64,000 bases of DNA, taken from NCBI RefSeq assembly GCF_028335745.1, contig NZ_CP116477.1:806001-870000 (forward strand), given 5' to 3'. Each line of letters opens with the position of its first letter. Within the stretch, counting starts at the first letter, position 1. The notes below the pieces were generated by a model. It worked only from the letters and a program-made list of their open reading frames with translations, made no database searches and was not told the origin of the DNA. The DNA is from Pectobacterium sp. A5351 (GTDB taxonomy: Bacteria > Pseudomonadota > Gammaproteobacteria > Enterobacterales > Enterobacteriaceae). The position numbers were made by a program, and so were the translations under genes. Of the stretch, positions 19,998 through 32,969 are shown piece after piece.

Positions 19998-21242
19998 TCA
20001 GGATGGGGCTGAGGCATTCGGCTGCTGGGCTTTCCAGTCTGCCAACGCCTGAGTGCGGCGACGTGTCAGCTCATTGCGCACGTCAATGCCTTTAAAACCA
20101 TCGGCGACGATGGCCGCACTGCTGACCTGGCTGGCGACGTGGAAGGCTTCACGCAGATAGTCGCCTTGCGGATAAGTCGTATCTTCGAAACCGGCACGGC
20201 CTCTGGCGTCGGCTTCGCTAGTGAGCGCTAACTGCTCCAGACGCTGTGGTTTGCGCCAGACGTCAATCGCATCAAATAACTTCAGCAGGGTTTTAGGTTG
20301 CAGCACCTGCACGGTATGAACCAGGTCATGATATTCGGCAACCAGTTTCGCCAAATCGCGAATCGGGTTAGGCACGCGCAGGCGCTGACACAGCGCTTTA
20401 ACCAGTTTAACCCCGGCCGGGCCATGCCCATGATGTCGTGGCCACAGTTCGGGAGGCGTCAGCCCTTTCCCTAAATCATGGCACAGCGTGGCAAAGCGTA
20501 CGTCAATCTCAGGGCTGAGGCGTGCGGCCATCGCCACCGTCATCATGGTATGAATGCCGGTATCGATTTCCGGGTGCCACTTGGCAGGGGCGGGCACACC
20601 GTACAGATTATCGATCTCTGGAAACAGTACGGCCAGCGCGCCGCAGTCGCGCAGCACCTGAAAATAGACATCGGGCGATGACGTGCCAAGCGCTTTTTCC
20701 GTCTCTTTCCAGACCCGCTCTGGCGTCAGGTAAGCCAGTTCGCCCTCATGCGCCATTTTTTGCATCAGCTCCATGGTTTCTTCTGCAATCTGGAAGCCGA
20801 GATGAGCAAAACGCGCGGCAAAACGGGCAACGCGCAGCACCCGCAACGGATCTTCGCTGAACGCGTCGGATACGTGGCGCAATACGCGATTCTCAAGATC
20901 GCGACGACCATGATAAGGGTCGATGAGATCGCCATGCTCGGTGCGGGCAATGGCATTGATGGTCAAATCGCGGCGAAGCAAATCCTGCTCTAACGTGACA
21001 TCGGGCGCGGCGTGGCAGACAAAACCGGTATAGCCTTTGCCAGATTTGCGCTCGGTACGTGCGAGTGCGTACTCATCGCGGCTAACGGGGTGTAAGAAAA
21101 CGGGGAAATCCTTTCCAACCTGCTGGTAACCCTGCTCTAGCAGATTCTCCAGCGTCGCGCCGACCACCACCCAATCTTTCTCGGTGACGGGTAAACCCAG
21201 CAGGCTGTCCCGAACAGCGCCGCCGACAAGGTAAATCTTCAA
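19998..21242 (-). CDS. cca: Multifunctional CCA tRNA nucleotidyltransferase
   Basis: Adds and repairs the 3' CCA end of tRNAs, with extra phosphohydrolase activity from its HD domain. The 414-residue class II enzyme shows GGAVRD at residues 7-12, the metal-binding EKDWVVVG at about 21-28, [10 protein letters not shown] near residue 87, and the HD motif LCHDLGKG near residue 250. It continues to full length with a Pro/Ala/Ser tail. Start at 21242 gives MKIYLVGG as in E. coli. Downstream of ygiM on the same strand. Confidence 0.96.
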   Translation of the reverse strand: MKIYLVGGAVRDSLLGLPVTEKDWVVVGATLENLLEQGYQQVGKDFPVFLHPVSRDEYALARTERKSGKGYTGFVCHAAPDVTLEQDLLRRDLTINAIARTEHGDLIDPYHGRRDLENRVLRHVSDAFSEDPLRVLRVARFAARFAHLGFQIAEETMELMQKMAHEGELAYLTPERVWKETEKALGTSSPDVYFQVLRDCGALAVLFPEIDNLYGVPAPAKWHPEIDTGIHTMMTVAMAARLSPEIDVRFATLCHDLGKGLTPPELWPRHHGHGPAGVKLVKALCQRLRVPNPIRDLAKLVAEYHDLVHTVQVLQPKTLLKLFDAIDVWRKPQRLEQLALTSEADARGRAGFEDTTYPQGDYLREAFHVASQVSSAAIVADGFKGIDVRNELTRRRTQALADWKAQQPNASAPS

Positions 21243-21314
21243 CGTCGGGCTCCTGAATCAATAACCAATACTTCACCACATACTACCATCTTTGCGCCTC
21301 TGCGTTGGCTGCAA

Positions 21315-21341
21315 AGAAAAATGCCTGCAAGAAGCAGGCAC
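21315..21341 (-). terminator. Terminator after ygiM
   Basis: Hairpin TGCCTGC (21322-21328) / GCAGGCA (21334-21340). On the minus strand it is followed by TTTTTC, so it ends the ygiM transcript before cca. Confidence 0.75.
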
Positions 21342-21350
21342 GTGTTTCGA

Positions 21351-21971
21351 TTAGCTCATCCAACGGTCGTTTTTCTTTTTGCGGGGGATGATATGTGGCA
21401 ACAGCAGACCCAGCAGCAGGCCGATACCCGCCACGCCGCCGCCGTACATAAACCACTGTAAAATGATGGTGCGTTGCTTATCATCAAGCTGGACATTCGC
21501 CGCGCTGACTTTCTTCTGCGCAACGATAAGCTGATTTTTCAGATCCTGATTTTCCTGACGTAATCCGTTGATAACACTATCGCTGCCCGCGACTTTCTGC
21601 TGCATATCAGCGGTACGCTGGTTCCAGGTCTGATCGATATTATTCAGTTTGTCCGTCAGGTCTTTGACCTGATTTTCCAGCTCAGGCACCCGCGTGCGCA
21701 GGCTTGGCGTATTGCTCAACTGGTCGAGCGGGATCCAGGTGGTGCGGTTTTTGTCATCACGGATTTGTGCATAGCCCGCGTTTTCATTAACGCTGAGTAA
21801 CGTGACCTCTGCACCTGCATTCAGTGTGCCGACGATACGGTATTGATTGCCCGGGCCGCTGTGGACATACGTCAATAACTCATCGGAAATATAGCGTTTT
21901 TCTTCCGCCTGTGCGGTCCAACTCAGCGTGAGAGAAAATAAAGTAAAACAGAGTAAGCCTAATTTCTGCAT
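21351..21971 (-). CDS. ygiM: SH3-domain membrane-anchored protein YgiM
   Basis: Exported protein of 206 residues: signal peptide (about residues 1-22, ending QAEEK), a bacterial SH3 domain (about 25-90, with HSGPGNQYRIVGTLNAG), a coiled coil (about 100-165) and a C-terminal membrane helix (about 170-190, GIGLLLGLLLPHIIP) followed by a basic cytoplasmic tail. This matches the TIGR04211 family found beside cca in enterobacteria. A cell-envelope role is likely; no activity has been shown. Confidence 0.9.
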   Translation of the reverse strand: MQKLGLLCFTLFSLTLSWTAQAEEKRYISDELLTYVHSGPGNQYRIVGTLNAGAEVTLLSVNENAGYAQIRDDKNRTTWIPLDQLSNTPSLRTRVPELENQVKDLTDKLNNIDQTWNQRTADMQQKVAGSDSVINGLRQENQDLKNQLIVAQKKVSAANVQLDDKQRTIILQWFMYGGGVAGIGLLLGLLLPHIIPRKKKNDRWMS

Positions 21972-22250
21972 AAGATCATCATGTTGCGTTAATGGTGGTC
22001 TGATAGTAGAGGCTTAAGTCTGACGAGGCAACGTATAAACCGAAATGAGAACAGTCTTAGAACCTAGCCATTAGGGCTATTTCACACCAATCACACCCGC
22101 TGGAACAGGTTCTTAGACGGTGTTTAAGTGCGGAAAATGGCGTACCTGGTGACAGGTTTGCATAAGAAATGCGCGCTTGTTCGCAGGTGAAAAAGAGTGT
22201 GTGCGGTAAGGGTAGTAAGGTGAAGTAAAATGTTATTTACTGACAGGATA
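21972..22250. other. Divergent intergenic region, ygiM / ygiF
   Basis: About 280 bases containing an imperfect inverted repeat (AGTCTTAGAACCT near 22050 and AGGTTCTTAGACG near 22108) and the promoter region of ygiF. Nothing else recognised. Confidence 0.35.
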
Positions 22251-22274
22251 ATGAACGCAGTCTTGGTGTTGTGA
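22251..22274 (+). other. Possible seven-codon leader ORF before ygiF
   Basis: ATG AAC GCA GTC TTG GTG TTG TGA, preceded by ACAGGATA, the only good ribosome-binding site in the area. It ends six bases before the ygiF ATG, which has no Shine-Dalgarno of its own. Translational coupling is therefore possible; conservation is unknown. Confidence 0.3.
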
Positions 22275-22279
22275 ATGTT

Positions 22280-23617
22280 ATGAGTGAAGAAATTGAACTG
22301 AAGTTTATTGTTCATCCAGACAGCGTTGAATCGCTGTTGACGCAACTGGCTGAATGGGAGAGTGATTATAGCCAGTATGAGCACATGCGTGCTCAGCGTC
22401 TGAGCAATACTTACTATGAGACGGCGGATAACTATCTGCGCCGCAACGGTATCGGTCTGCGTATTCGTGGCGAGAATGAACGCTATGAAATGACGGCGAA
22501 GACAGCCGGTAAGGTGATTGGCGGGCTACATCAACACCCAGAATATAACGTTGAACTGGAGAAAGCTGAGCTGGATCTCAGCCTGTTTCCAGCGGAAGTC
22601 TGGCCGGAAGAGTGCGATGTTGAGGCGTTGCAGTCATCGCTCAACCCGCTGTTTAGCACGGATTTTACGCGTGAAAAGTGGGTGTTTACTTACTACCAGA
22701 GCGTGATTGAAGTGGCGTTAGATCGTGGTGAAATTCGTGCCGGGGATCTGAGTGAACCGCTGTGTGAATTGGAGATGGAACTTAAGATTGGTCAGACTGC
22801 CCACCTGCTGGAACTGGCAAAGGAAATCGCAGAGTTTGGCGGTATGCGGCAGGGTAGCCTCAGTAAGGCGGCGCGCGGATACCATCTGGCAAAAGGTAAC
22901 CCGGTTCGCGAGTGTCTTCCTCTCAATAGGCTCGTTGTCGATCCAAAAACCACTATCGATCAGGCCATCCATGCGGCGCTAGAACTGGGATTGAGTCACT
23001 GGCAATACCACGAAGAACTGTGGGTAAGAGGAAATGCCTCTGCCCGTGAAGCCCTGACAGAAGCCAGCGCGTTAATGCGCGAAATGCTGGTGCTCGTAGG
23101 GGGCGTCGTGTTGCGCAAGGTCACTACGCTTTTTCGCTCTGCACTCGCCACTTTGGAGGCCCGGCTACAAAGCCCCGATGGTGCGGAAGTGTGCTACAGC
23201 ATTGACTACCTGCAAAGTAAGTTGGTACTGACTTCCTGGCTGATCGAGTCTGGCTGGCGTGATCATATGGGTAATAAGGATCGCATTAAGCTACAGGGTT
23301 CGTTCAAACGTTTTGCCGACATTATGCTAAGCCGCAGCACGGCAGATTTGAAAAGCGCCTTTTCTTCTAAATTGACGGAAACGCAGTACGAACAGCAAAT
23401 CCCTCGTCTGCAACGTAGTATCTGTGCTTTTCTTCTCTTGTCCGGTGCCTATCCGGCGGAACAGGTGGAAGCCTACATTGAACACTGGCGGACCTTGCTC
23501 CAGGAAATTGAGCGACTTGCTGCCGGGAAGGCACCTTCCGTGTATCTGGAAGCCTACCGTAAAGAGGCGCTGGCCTTGTCTCCGTTCTGGCTACATAGCG
23601 GCGGACAGTCACAGTAA
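22280..23617 (+). CDS. ygiF: Inorganic triphosphatase (CYTH + CHAD domains)
   Basis: Cytoplasmic enzyme hydrolysing inorganic tripolyphosphate. The CYTH domain occupies about residues 1-205, starting with the signature EIELKF and showing the tunnel-lining charged residues (RIRGENERYEMTAK, LELEMELK-like strands). The CHAD domain, helical and rich in basic residues and a probable polyphosphate binder, occupies about residues 215-430. The start at 22280 (MSEEIELKF) matches E. coli; a GTG three codons earlier is in frame. glnE follows 52 bases later on the same strand, as in E. coli. Confidence 0.92.
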   Translation: MSEEIELKFIVHPDSVESLLTQLAEWESDYSQYEHMRAQRLSNTYYETADNYLRRNGIGLRIRGENERYEMTAKTAGKVIGGLHQHPEYNVELEKAELDLSLFPAEVWPEECDVEALQSSLNPLFSTDFTREKWVFTYYQSVIEVALDRGEIRAGDLSEPLCELEMELKIGQTAHLLELAKEIAEFGGMRQGSLSKAARGYHLAKGNPVRECLPLNRLVVDPKTTIDQAIHAALELGLSHWQYHEELWVRGNASAREALTEASALMREMLVLVGGVVLRKVTTLFRSALATLEARLQSPDGAEVCYSIDYLQSKLVLTSWLIESGWRDHMGNKDRIKLQGSFKRFADIMLSRSTADLKSAFSSKLTETQYEQQIPRLQRSICAFLLLSGAYPAEQVEAYIEHWRTLLQEIERLAAGKAPSVYLEAYRKEALALSPFWLHSGGQSQ

Positions 23618-23669
23618 CCGTTAACTGCCGCTTGTCAGTGAGGATAGGCGGCGCATCAAGGGAACCCCC

Positions 23670-26525
23670 ATGCCGATACTTCCTTTGCCTGCTTTACCTG
23701 TGCTTCTGACGGAACACTCTCAGCGTGCGCTCTCGCGTTTGCGGGAAGCCGCACCTGATGAACCGATAACGGACAGCGATGCCGCTGTTTTGGCATTGAG
23801 CGATTTTGTCAGCGATGCGCTTGCGTTGCATCCTGCCTGGTGGCAAGGAATTCATCAGCAACCGCCGCAGCCCGAAGAGTGGCAACACTACGCCGACTGG
23901 TTAAGTAACGCCCTGGCCGATGTTAAGGATGAAAATGCATTGATGGCGGCATTGCGTCGGTTTCGCCGACATATGTTGACGCGTATTGCGTGGTCGCAGG
24001 CGTTGCAAACCAGTACGACGGAACACACGCTGCGTCAGCTTAGTGAATTGGCCGAGGTGGTGATTGTGGCAGCGAGAAGCTGGCTATATCAGGCCTGTTG
24101 TCGCGAGTGGGGGACACCTTGCAATGCGCAGGGCGTGGCGCAGCCTCTGCTGATTCTTGGCATGGGAAAACTGGGCGGGGGAGAGCTTAATTTCTCTTCG
24201 GATATCGATCTGATCTTCGTTTATCCTGAAAATGGCCATACACAAGGCGGACGGCGCGAGCTGGATAACGCACAGTTCTTCACGCGTCTGGGGCAGCGGC
24301 TCATTAAGGTGCTGGATCAGCCGACCGTCGATGGTTTTGTTTATCGCGTGGATATGCGCTTACGCCCTTTTGGCGATAGTGGCCCGCTGGTGCTCAGCTT
24401 TGCGGCCATGGAGGATTATTATCAGGAGCAGGGCCGCGACTGGGAACGCTATGCGATGGTCAAAGCGCGCCTGATGGGCGGAATGGACGATGCTTACAGT
24501 CAGGAACTGCGCAGTACGCTGAAGCCCTTCGTCTTCCGTCGCTATATTGATTTCAGCGTGATCCAGTCGCTGCGAAATATGAAGAGCATGATTGCCCGCG
24601 AGGTTCGTCGTCGGGATCTGCGCAACAACATCAAACTGGGTGCCGGCGGGATTCGTGAAATCGAATTTATTACGCAAGTTTTCCAACTGATTCGCGGCGG
24701 ACGTGAGCCGGGATTACAGGGGCGTTCGCTGCTGCCTACGCTCCAGCATGTGGGAGCGCTGGGACTATTAACGCCGCAGCAGGTGCTCGATCTCAGTAGC
24801 GCTTACCTGTTTCTGCGCCGTCTGGAGAACCTGTTGCAGGCCATTGCCGATGAGCAGACCCAAACGCTGCCGGGTGATGAACTGAACCAGCAGCGTCTGG
24901 CATGGGGAATGGGATTCGACAGTTGGGATACGCTGCAATCCATGCTTTCAGAGCATATGCAGGCCGTGCGCCACGTATTTGACGATCTGATTGGCGATGA
25001 TGCGCCGGACAATAATGATATCCCCGAACATAGCAGCTATAGCAGCCTATGGCAGGATACGCTGGATGACGGCGAACTGGCTCCGCTGACGCCGCATCTT
25101 ACGGAAACCGTGCGTGAAAAGCTGATGCGGACGATTGTGGAATTCCGCCACGATGTGGCGAAACGCACAATAGGGCCACGCGGGCGAGATGTGCTGGATC
25201 AGCTCATGCCGTGTTTGCTGGCGGAGGCCTGCGCCCGTCAGGAAGCGGATACGGTGCTGTCTCGTTTGACGCCATTACTGCTGGGCATCGTCACACGTAC
25301 CACCTATCTCGAACTGCTGCTGGAGTCCCGTGCTGCGCTCGGTCAGTTGATTCGCCTGTGTGCGGCTTCGCCGATGGTGGCCAGCCAACTGGCGCGCTAT
25401 CCCCTTCTGCTGGATGAATTACTCGATGCGTCCACACTGTATCAGCCGACGGCTCCGGGCGCGTATGCCGATGAGCTACGCCAGTATTTGATGCGCGTCC
25501 CAGAGGATGATGAAGAACAACAGCTGGAAGCGGTTCGCCAGTTTAAACAGTCGCAACAACTGCGCATCGCCGCAGGGGATATCGGCGGCGTCCTACCGGT
25601 GATGAAAGTGAGCGATCACTTAACGTATCTGGCAGAAGCAATTATTGCGGCAGTGGTTCAGCAGGCGTGGGGACAGATGGTGGCGCGCTACGGCCAGCCG
25701 TCCCATTTGCAGCACCGTGAAGGTCGTGGGTTTGCTGTGATTGCCTATGGCAAGCTCGGCGGCTGGGAGCTGGGATATAGCTCCGATCTCGATCTGGTGT
25801 TCTTGCTGGATTGCCCATCAGACGTGATGACGGATGGCGAACGCAGTATTGATGGCCGCCAGTTTTACCTGCGTCTCGCACAGCGTGTAATGCACCTGTT
25901 TAGCACCCGGACGTCATCAGGCATTTTGTATGAGGTGGACGCCCGTCTGCGGCCATCGGGCGCGGCGGGCATGCTGGTAAGTACGGTAGAAGCATTTGAT
26001 GAGTATCAGCGCAATGAAGCGTGGACGTGGGAGCATCAGGCACTGGTACGCGCGCGCATGGTGTACGGCGAAAGCGGCGTGCAGCAGACCTTTGAGTCTA
26101 TTCGCCGCGGCATTCTGTGCGCCGAGCGTGACGCGGAGACGTTGCGAACCGAAGTACGCGAAATGCGGGAAAAAATGCGTCAGCACCTGGCGAACAAAGA
26201 TAAAGCGCTCTTTGACATCAAAACGGATGCGGGCGGTATTACGGATATCGAATTCATTGCCCAGTATCTGGTGCTGCGTTACGCCGCTCAGGAACCGCGT
26301 TTGACCCGCTGGTCAGACAACGTGCGTATTCTGGAGCTGATGGCGCAATATGGTGTGATGGAAGAGAGCGAAGCCAATGCGCTCAAGCTAGCCTACGTCA
26401 CTATGCGCAATGAATTACATCATCTGGCTTTGCAGGAACTGTCCGGGCGGGTCAGTAAGGATCGGTTTGTGGCGGAGCGGGAGCAGGTACTGGTGAGTTG
26501 GAGTAAGTGGCTGGTGGGCGTGTAA
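23670..26525 (+). CDS. glnE: Glutamine synthetase adenylyltransferase/deadenylase
   Basis: Bifunctional enzyme that adenylylates glutamine synthetase when nitrogen is plentiful and deadenylylates it when scarce, under control of PII. The 951-residue protein contains two nucleotidyltransferase domains with matching motifs: [18 protein letters not shown] (deadenylase half, near residue 165) and [18 protein letters not shown] (adenylylase half, near residue 695). PII-responsive helical regions lie between them. Length and order match E. coli (946). Probably co-transcribed with ygiF and hldE. Confidence 0.97.
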   Translation: MPILPLPALPVLLTEHSQRALSRLREAAPDEPITDSDAAVLALSDFVSDALALHPAWWQGIHQQPPQPEEWQHYADWLSNALADVKDENALMAALRRFRRHMLTRIAWSQALQTSTTEHTLRQLSELAEVVIVAARSWLYQACCREWGTPCNAQGVAQPLLILGMGKLGGGELNFSSDIDLIFVYPENGHTQGGRRELDNAQFFTRLGQRLIKVLDQPTVDGFVYRVDMRLRPFGDSGPLVLSFAAMEDYYQEQGRDWERYAMVKARLMGGMDDAYSQELRSTLKPFVFRRYIDFSVIQSLRNMKSMIAREVRRRDLRNNIKLGAGGIREIEFITQVFQLIRGGREPGLQGRSLLPTLQHVGALGLLTPQQVLDLSSAYLFLRRLENLLQAIADEQTQTLPGDELNQQRLAWGMGFDSWDTLQSMLSEHMQAVRHVFDDLIGDDAPDNNDIPEHSSYSSLWQDTLDDGELAPLTPHLTETVREKLMRTIVEFRHDVAKRTIGPRGRDVLDQLMPCLLAEACARQEADTVLSRLTPLLLGIVTRTTYLELLLESRAALGQLIRLCAASPMVASQLARYPLLLDELLDASTLYQPTAPGAYADELRQYLMRVPEDDEEQQLEAVRQFKQSQQLRIAAGDIGGVLPVMKVSDHLTYLAEAIIAAVVQQAWGQMVARYGQPSHLQHREGRGFAVIAYGKLGGWELGYSSDLDLVFLLDCPSDVMTDGERSIDGRQFYLRLAQRVMHLFSTRTSSGILYEVDARLRPSGAAGMLVSTVEAFDEYQRNEAWTWEHQALVRARMVYGESGVQQTFESIRRGILCAERDAETLRTEVREMREKMRQHLANKDKALFDIKTDAGGITDIEFIAQYLVLRYAAQEPRLTRWSDNVRILELMAQYGVMEESEANALKLAYVTMRNELHHLALQELSGRVSKDRFVAEREQVLVSWSKWLVGV

Positions 26526-26582
26526 TGATACGTGCCTATGATATTATTACGCGCATTATGCGAAATAAGCCTGGAGTAGAGG

Positions 26583-28019
26583 ATGAAAGTGACGCTGCCT
26601 GATTTCCGTCAAGCGGGTGTGTTAGTGGTGGGTGATGTCATGCTGGATCGCTACTGGTATGGGCCGACCAGCCGAATTTCACCAGAGGCACCGGTGCCTG
26701 TGGTCAAAGTGGATACGATCGAAGAACGCCCGGGCGGCGCGGCGAACGTTGCCATGAACATCGCTGCGTTGGGCGCGGGTTCGCGGCTGGTGGGGTTAAC
26801 GGGTATTGATGATGCTGCACGTGCGCTGAATGCCAAACTTGGCGAAGTCAACGTGAAGTGCGACTTTGTCTCGGTTCCTACACACCCGACGATTACCAAA
26901 TTGCGTGTGCTATCGCGTAATCAGCAGTTGATCCGACTGGATTTTGAGGAAGGTTTTGAGGGCATTGATCCCCAGCCGATCATCGAGCGTATTCAACTGG
27001 CACTGCCAAAAATTGGCGCACTGGTGCTGTCTGACTATGCAAAAGGCGCATTAGCGCATGTGCAAATCATGATTCAGACGGCAAAAGCGGCTGGCGTTCC
27101 GGTGCTGATCGACCCGAAAGGCACGGATTTTTCCCGCTACCGTGGCGCGACATTGCTGACGCCGAACCTGTCTGAGTTTGAAGCGGTCGCAGGGCGTTGC
27201 AAAACGGAAGAAGAGCTGGTCGAACGCGGTATGCAACTGGTGGCTGATTACGATCTGTCCGCGTTGCTGATTACCCGTTCCGAGCAAGGGATGACGCTGC
27301 TACAGCCGGGCAAAGCGCCATTGCATTTGCCGACGCAGGCGCAGGAAGTGTATGACGTGACCGGTGCGGGCGATACTGTTATTGGCGTGCTGGCTGCTGC
27401 GCTGGCGGCGGGTAACCCACTGGAAGAAGCCTGTTTTCTGGCGAATGCCGCCGCAGGCGTTGTCGTTGGCAAGCTGGGGACGTCAACGGTTACCCCGATT
27501 GAGTTGGAAAATGCGATCCGTGGCCGTGCCGATACCGGGTTTGGCGTGATGACGGAAGAACAACTGAAAAATGCGGTTGAACTGGCGCGCCAGCGTGGCG
27601 AAAAGATTGTGATGACCAACGGTTGCTTCGATATTCTACATGCTGGGCATGTTTCTTATCTGGCAAATGCTCGCAAATTGGGCGACCGGTTAATTGTTGC
27701 AGTAAACAGCGATGCCTCAACCAAGCGCCTGAAGGGGCAGACTCGCCCCGTCAACCCGCTACCGCAGCGGATGATCGTGCTGGGTGCGCTGGAAGCCGTC
27801 GACTGGGTTGTGCCGTTTGAAGAAGATACGCCGCAGCGCCTGATTGCCAGCATTCTGCCGGACATTCTGGTGAAAGGCGGAGATTACCAGCCACATGAAA
27901 TCGCCGGTAGTGAAGAGGTCTGGGCTAACGGTGGTGAAGTGAAAGTCCTGAACTTTGAGGACGGCTGCTCCACAACGAACATCATCAACACGATTAAAGC
28001 CAACGCGTCTAAACCTTAA
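26583..28019 (+). CDS. hldE: Bifunctional heptose kinase/adenylyltransferase
   Basis: Makes ADP-glycero-manno-heptose for the LPS inner core. The N-terminal ribokinase-like domain (about residues 1-318) phosphorylates heptose-7-phosphate at C1; [11 protein letters not shown] near residue 258 is its anion hole and catalytic Asp. The C-terminal nucleotidyltransferase domain (about 340-478) has [16 protein letters not shown] near residue 345. The 478 residues compare with 477 in E. coli. It follows glnE by 57 bases. Confidence 0.97.
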   Translation: MKVTLPDFRQAGVLVVGDVMLDRYWYGPTSRISPEAPVPVVKVDTIEERPGGAANVAMNIAALGAGSRLVGLTGIDDAARALNAKLGEVNVKCDFVSVPTHPTITKLRVLSRNQQLIRLDFEEGFEGIDPQPIIERIQLALPKIGALVLSDYAKGALAHVQIMIQTAKAAGVPVLIDPKGTDFSRYRGATLLTPNLSEFEAVAGRCKTEEELVERGMQLVADYDLSALLITRSEQGMTLLQPGKAPLHLPTQAQEVYDVTGAGDTVIGVLAAALAAGNPLEEACFLANAAAGVVVGKLGTSTVTPIELENAIRGRADTGFGVMTEEQLKNAVELARQRGEKIVMTNGCFDILHAGHVSYLANARKLGDRLIVAVNSDASTKRLKGQTRPVNPLPQRMIVLGALEAVDWVVPFEEDTPQRLIASILPDILVKGGDYQPHEIAGSEEVWANGGEVKVLNFEDGCSTTNIINTIKANASKP

Positions 28020-28073
28020 AAAATAAAACTGACGGCGCTTGAATCATCATGACGCCGTTCAGACCGCAAGCTA

Positions 28074-28110
28074 ATGATTCTCGCTCTGGCACATCACGGG
28101 CGAGAATCAT
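28074..28110. repeat. Inverted repeat downstream of hldE
   Basis: Eleven perfect base pairs (28074-28084 with 28100-28110) around a 15-base loop, in the hldE-ligA spacer. No T-run follows on either strand, so it is not a canonical terminator. Confidence 0.5.
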
Positions 28111-28130
28111 AACAATCATAACGCCGATAG

Positions 28131-30209
<2,079 letters not shown>

Positions 30210-30213
30210 GCCT

Positions 30214-30435
30214 GTGGAAAAAGAAGACCTGATAGACATTGCCAGGATGCAGATGCCGTTTGGTAAATACAAAGGGAGAGTGCTGATTGATTTGCCGGAA
30301 GAGTACCTGCTGTGGTTCTCCCGAAAGCGCGAATTTCCTAACGGTCGCTTAGGGGAATTGATGCAAATTACGCTGGCAATCAAGATAGAAGGTCTGCAAG
30401 GGTTGGTAACACCGCTAAAGCGGCCCCGTTCCTGA
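30214..30435 (+). CDS. ypeB: DUF3820 protein YpeB
   Basis: A 73-residue cytoplasmic protein of unknown function starting at GTG 30214. The family core MPFGKYKGRVLIDLPEEYLL (residues 12-31) is intact, followed by WFSRKREFPNGRLGELMQ. It begins four bases after ligA, so the two are translated together. The E. coli homologue also follows ligA, which shows the pair moved as a unit or was kept while its surroundings changed. The fold resembles nucleic-acid-binding DUF3820/exonuclease-associated modules, but no activity is known. Confidence 0.82.
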   Translation: MEKEDLIDIARMQMPFGKYKGRVLIDLPEEYLLWFSRKREFPNGRLGELMQITLAIKIEGLQGLVTPLKRPRS

Positions 30436-30522
30436 CTATCCCTTTTCTGCGGTAACTTCTGACTAAAAAAGGTCGCTTCAATCAAGCAAAGCCGGTCGCT
30501 TAAGCCTCATTTTAGGAGAAAC

Positions 30523-30580
30523 ACGGGATGGGGTTCCCGTAGGGATACCTCACCTCGTGGTCGCTCCGTGTATCTCGGTT
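30523..30580. repeat. Hairpin-rich intergenic segment after ypeB
   Basis: ACGGGA/TCCCGT hairpin at 30523-30540, embedded in a possible outer pairing of ACACGG (30521-30526) with CCGTGT (near 30567-30572). It may be a remnant of an intergenic repeat; no second copy was seen in this window. Confidence 0.3.
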
Positions 30581-30651
30581 CTTAACGATTGGTATTAGCA
30601 TGCAATGAAGTGACCTTTTACCTTTACTGGCTAACGTAGCCCTGACACAGA

Positions 30652-31005
30652 CTAGACGTAAATATTAATCTTGTTGTCTGCTGTTGGACGGTTAACACCT
30701 TCTTGTTTAGCACTTTGCGCTGAAGAAGAAGAATCAGACTGTTGTTCTGATTTTTCACTCTGCAAGCGGGCAATTTGTGCCTGTAACGCTTTGATCTGTG
30801 TTTGAATGGCTTGTTGCTGCTGCTCGATCTGCTTACGTTCCTCATCGCTTTTTGCGCTGGAAGCGGAGTCGGTCAGCTTACTTACCTGTTTGGTAAGTGC
30901 TTGAACCTGCTTGGTTAGCTGCGCAATTTGCTGCTCTGAGGTGCTGCTGCTTTTACTGCTGCTTGCTGTTGTCGATACACTGATACTGCTGATGGTGTTT
31001 GACAT
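30652..31005 (-). CDS. FlxA-like coiled-coil protein
   Basis: A 117-residue hydrophilic protein, Ser-rich at both ends, with a long Gln/Lys/Leu heptad region (about residues 22-90) predicted to form a coiled coil; it has no signal peptide, membrane segment or cysteine. The pattern QIAQLTKQVQALTKQVSKL and its length match the FlxA-like family, whose E. coli member is a FliA-dependent gene of unknown function. A good ribosome-binding site (CCTCC on the plus strand just after 31005) supports the start. Next to an Aer-type receptor, consistent with a motility context. Confidence 0.65.
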   Translation of the reverse strand: MSNTISSISVSTTASSSKSSSTSEQQIAQLTKQVQALTKQVSKLTDSASSAKSDEERKQIEQQQQAIQTQIKALQAQIARLQSEKSEQQSDSSSSAQSAKQEGVNRPTADNKINIYV

Positions 31006-31383
31006 TTTCCCTCCTGAAAAGATGCCGATATACCCGAATTATTCGGGGTACAAACTGTTATATCGGTAATTTAAACACTTTCTCGAGGGGGATATTGTTG
31101 GTAACGAAACATGAAATGCTCACTTTTCTGACAGCTTATGTAACATAATGTATCAGTAAGGGGTGGGAGATAAGTAAAGGGGGGAATATGTCAAATATTG
31201 CTGCCAGATGTAGAGACTAATATCGATTTTTTTTCTTTATTTTCAGTTTATTGTGATATCGTTTTTGACGCAATCTCGGTCGCTTTCTTTTCTGTTTCTT
31301 CTTTTTGGATACGGGCAATGTCGGCATAGAACGTTTGGATCATCTGCTACTGTGCGTTTGCTGGAAGGAAAAAGAAGGCTGTT

Positions 31384-31411
31384 GGCAAGGGGGCTGTCCT
31401 GCCCCCTTGCC
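31384..31411 (-). terminator. Hairpin terminator after the aer-like gene
   Basis: Eleven perfect GC-rich pairs (31384-31394 with 31401-31411), 23 bases past the stop of the aer-like gene. On the minus strand a TTCTTTTTCC stretch follows a few bases later. Confidence 0.65.
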
Positions 31412-31433
31412 GAAGTTGAAGAGATAGGGGCTG

Positions 31434-32969
31434 TTAACTGCCGTACACGTTAATTGCACTATTCAGCCGTCTGGCTTGAAGGTTTAGTCCTTCAGCGGCT
31501 TCTGTAGAATGCATAACCATATCGGTATTGCGCTGTGTCATTTGTTCTATCTGTGCAATAGAGGTATTGATCAGGCCCAATGCCGAGGTTTGCTCATGCG
31601 TTGCGTTGCTGATCTCTTTAATCATGGTGGAGACCTGCAAGACTTCATCAACAATGTCGCTGATATGTTTGCCCGCATTTTCTACCATTGTGCTGCCCTG
31701 TTTCACGCTCTCAACGTTGGCGTCGATGAGCGCTTTAATCTCTTTGGCTGCAGAGGCGGAATGCTGTGCTAAATTGCGAACCTCGGCGGCTACCACGGCA
31801 AATCCTCGTCCCTGTACGCCGGCACGCGCCGCTTCAACCGCCGCATTCAGCGCGAGGATGTTAGTCTGGAAGGCTATACTGTCTATCACGCCAATGATAT
31901 CCACGATTTTATCGCTGGCGCTGGAAATGGAATCCATCATGCCGATGGTTTCCCTCATGATGTTGCCACCTTTAAGCGCGGTACTGCTGGCGGCTTCCGC
32001 CATTGTGGTGGCCTGTGCCGCGGTTTCTGCACTCTGCTGCACGGCAACGGTAATTTCTTCAATGGCGGCAGCGGTTTGTTGCAGGTTGGCCGAGGTTTCT
32101 TCCGTACGCGTATTCAGGTCGATATTGTTTTCCGCCAGCTTATGGCTGACGTTGGTAATACCGTTTACCTGCGTGCTGACGTCATCAACAAGCGAGTGCA
32201 AATTCAGGCCAAACTGATTCACAGAACGCAGCAGCAACCCGATTTCGTCTACCCGATTCAGATGGATATGCTTTCCTTTACGGCCTGAGACCACATGCTG
32301 AGCTTGCTTCAGTATCGTCCTGATTGGTCGTGCAATTTGCTTTTGCAGAAACTGATCGATGATGACAATGAGTAACAGCGCGAGTGCCAGCCGCCACAGA
32401 GGGGCCATGCCGCTGAAAGCAAGCAGAGTGGGAATGAGTCCCGCCATGAATACCGCGATGCGTAAGCGCCAGCGGACTGACAATTTTTGCAACAGCGACA
32501 GCGGCGCAAAGAGTCCGGTGCGAACCACCAGCCCTTTGTAGAACTTACGGTTGCCCGCCTGTTTTTTCTGCACGTCGCTATACAACGTTTCGGCAGATTT
32601 GATCTCTTCGGCACTGGGCGTGTTACGTACCGAGATATAGCCCGCGAGATGTTCCTGTTGGTAGACCGGCGTAACGTTGGCGCGAACCCAGTAGTGATCG
32701 CCGTTGTTACGGCGATTTTTGACGAGTCCGGTCCAGCTATCGCCCTGTTTCAGCGTAAACCACATGTCGGCATAGGCTTCAACGGGCATGTCAGGGTGAC
32801 GCACAATATTGTGTGGCTGGTTGATGAGCTGCTCTTCAGAAAAACCGCTAACCTTAATGAAGGCAGAGTTGGCATAAGTAATGTGGCTGTGAATATTTGT
32901 CGTGGACATCAATATGGTGTCCATGTCTAACAGATACTCCTGCTGTGTAACAGGTGTATTCACTCTCAT
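31434..32969 (-). CDS. aer: Aer-type PAS energy-taxis receptor
   Basis: Cytoplasmic-sensor chemoreceptor of 511 residues, close in length and layout to E. coli Aer (506). The N-terminal PAS domain (about residues 15-120) keeps the Aer FAD-pocket signature: LMSTTNIHSHITYAN, PHNIVRHPDMP, ADMWFTLKQGDSWTG and NRRNNGDHYWVRAN. A short F1 linker is followed by a hydrophobic hairpin with no periplasmic domain (about 175-210), then HAMP and a signalling domain with NILALNAAVEAARAG. It would steer cells toward favourable redox or oxygen conditions. Ends INVYGS, without a CheR-binding pentapeptide, as Aer does. Confidence 0.88.
   Translation of the reverse strand: MRVNTPVTQQEYLLDMDTILMSTTNIHSHITYANSAFIKVSGFSEEQLINQPHNIVRHPDMPVEAYADMWFTLKQGDSWTGLVKNRRNNGDHYWVRANVTPVYQQEHLAGYISVRNTPSAEEIKSAETLYSDVQKKQAGNRKFYKGLVVRTGLFAPLSLLQKLSVRWRLRIAVFMAGLIPTLLAFSGMAPLWRLALALLLIVIIDQFLQKQIARPIRTILKQAQHVVSGRKGKHIHLNRVDEIGLLLRSVNQFGLNLHSLVDDVSTQVNGITNVSHKLAENNIDLNTRTEETSANLQQTAAAIEEITVAVQQSAETAAQATTMAEAASSTALKGGNIMRETIGMMDSISSASDKIVDIIGVIDSIAFQTNILALNAAVEAARAGVQGRGFAVVAAEVRNLAQHSASAAKEIKALIDANVESVKQGSTMVENAGKHISDIVDEVLQVSTMIKEISNATHEQTSALGLINTSIAQIEQMTQRNTDMVMHSTEAAEGLNLQARRLNSAINVYGS

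Noticed and set aside
31006..31110. Sigma-28 promoter upstream of the FlxA-like gene
   Set aside because: A -10-like ACCGATAT exists on the minus strand, but the sequence 11 bases upstream matches TAAAGTTT poorly.
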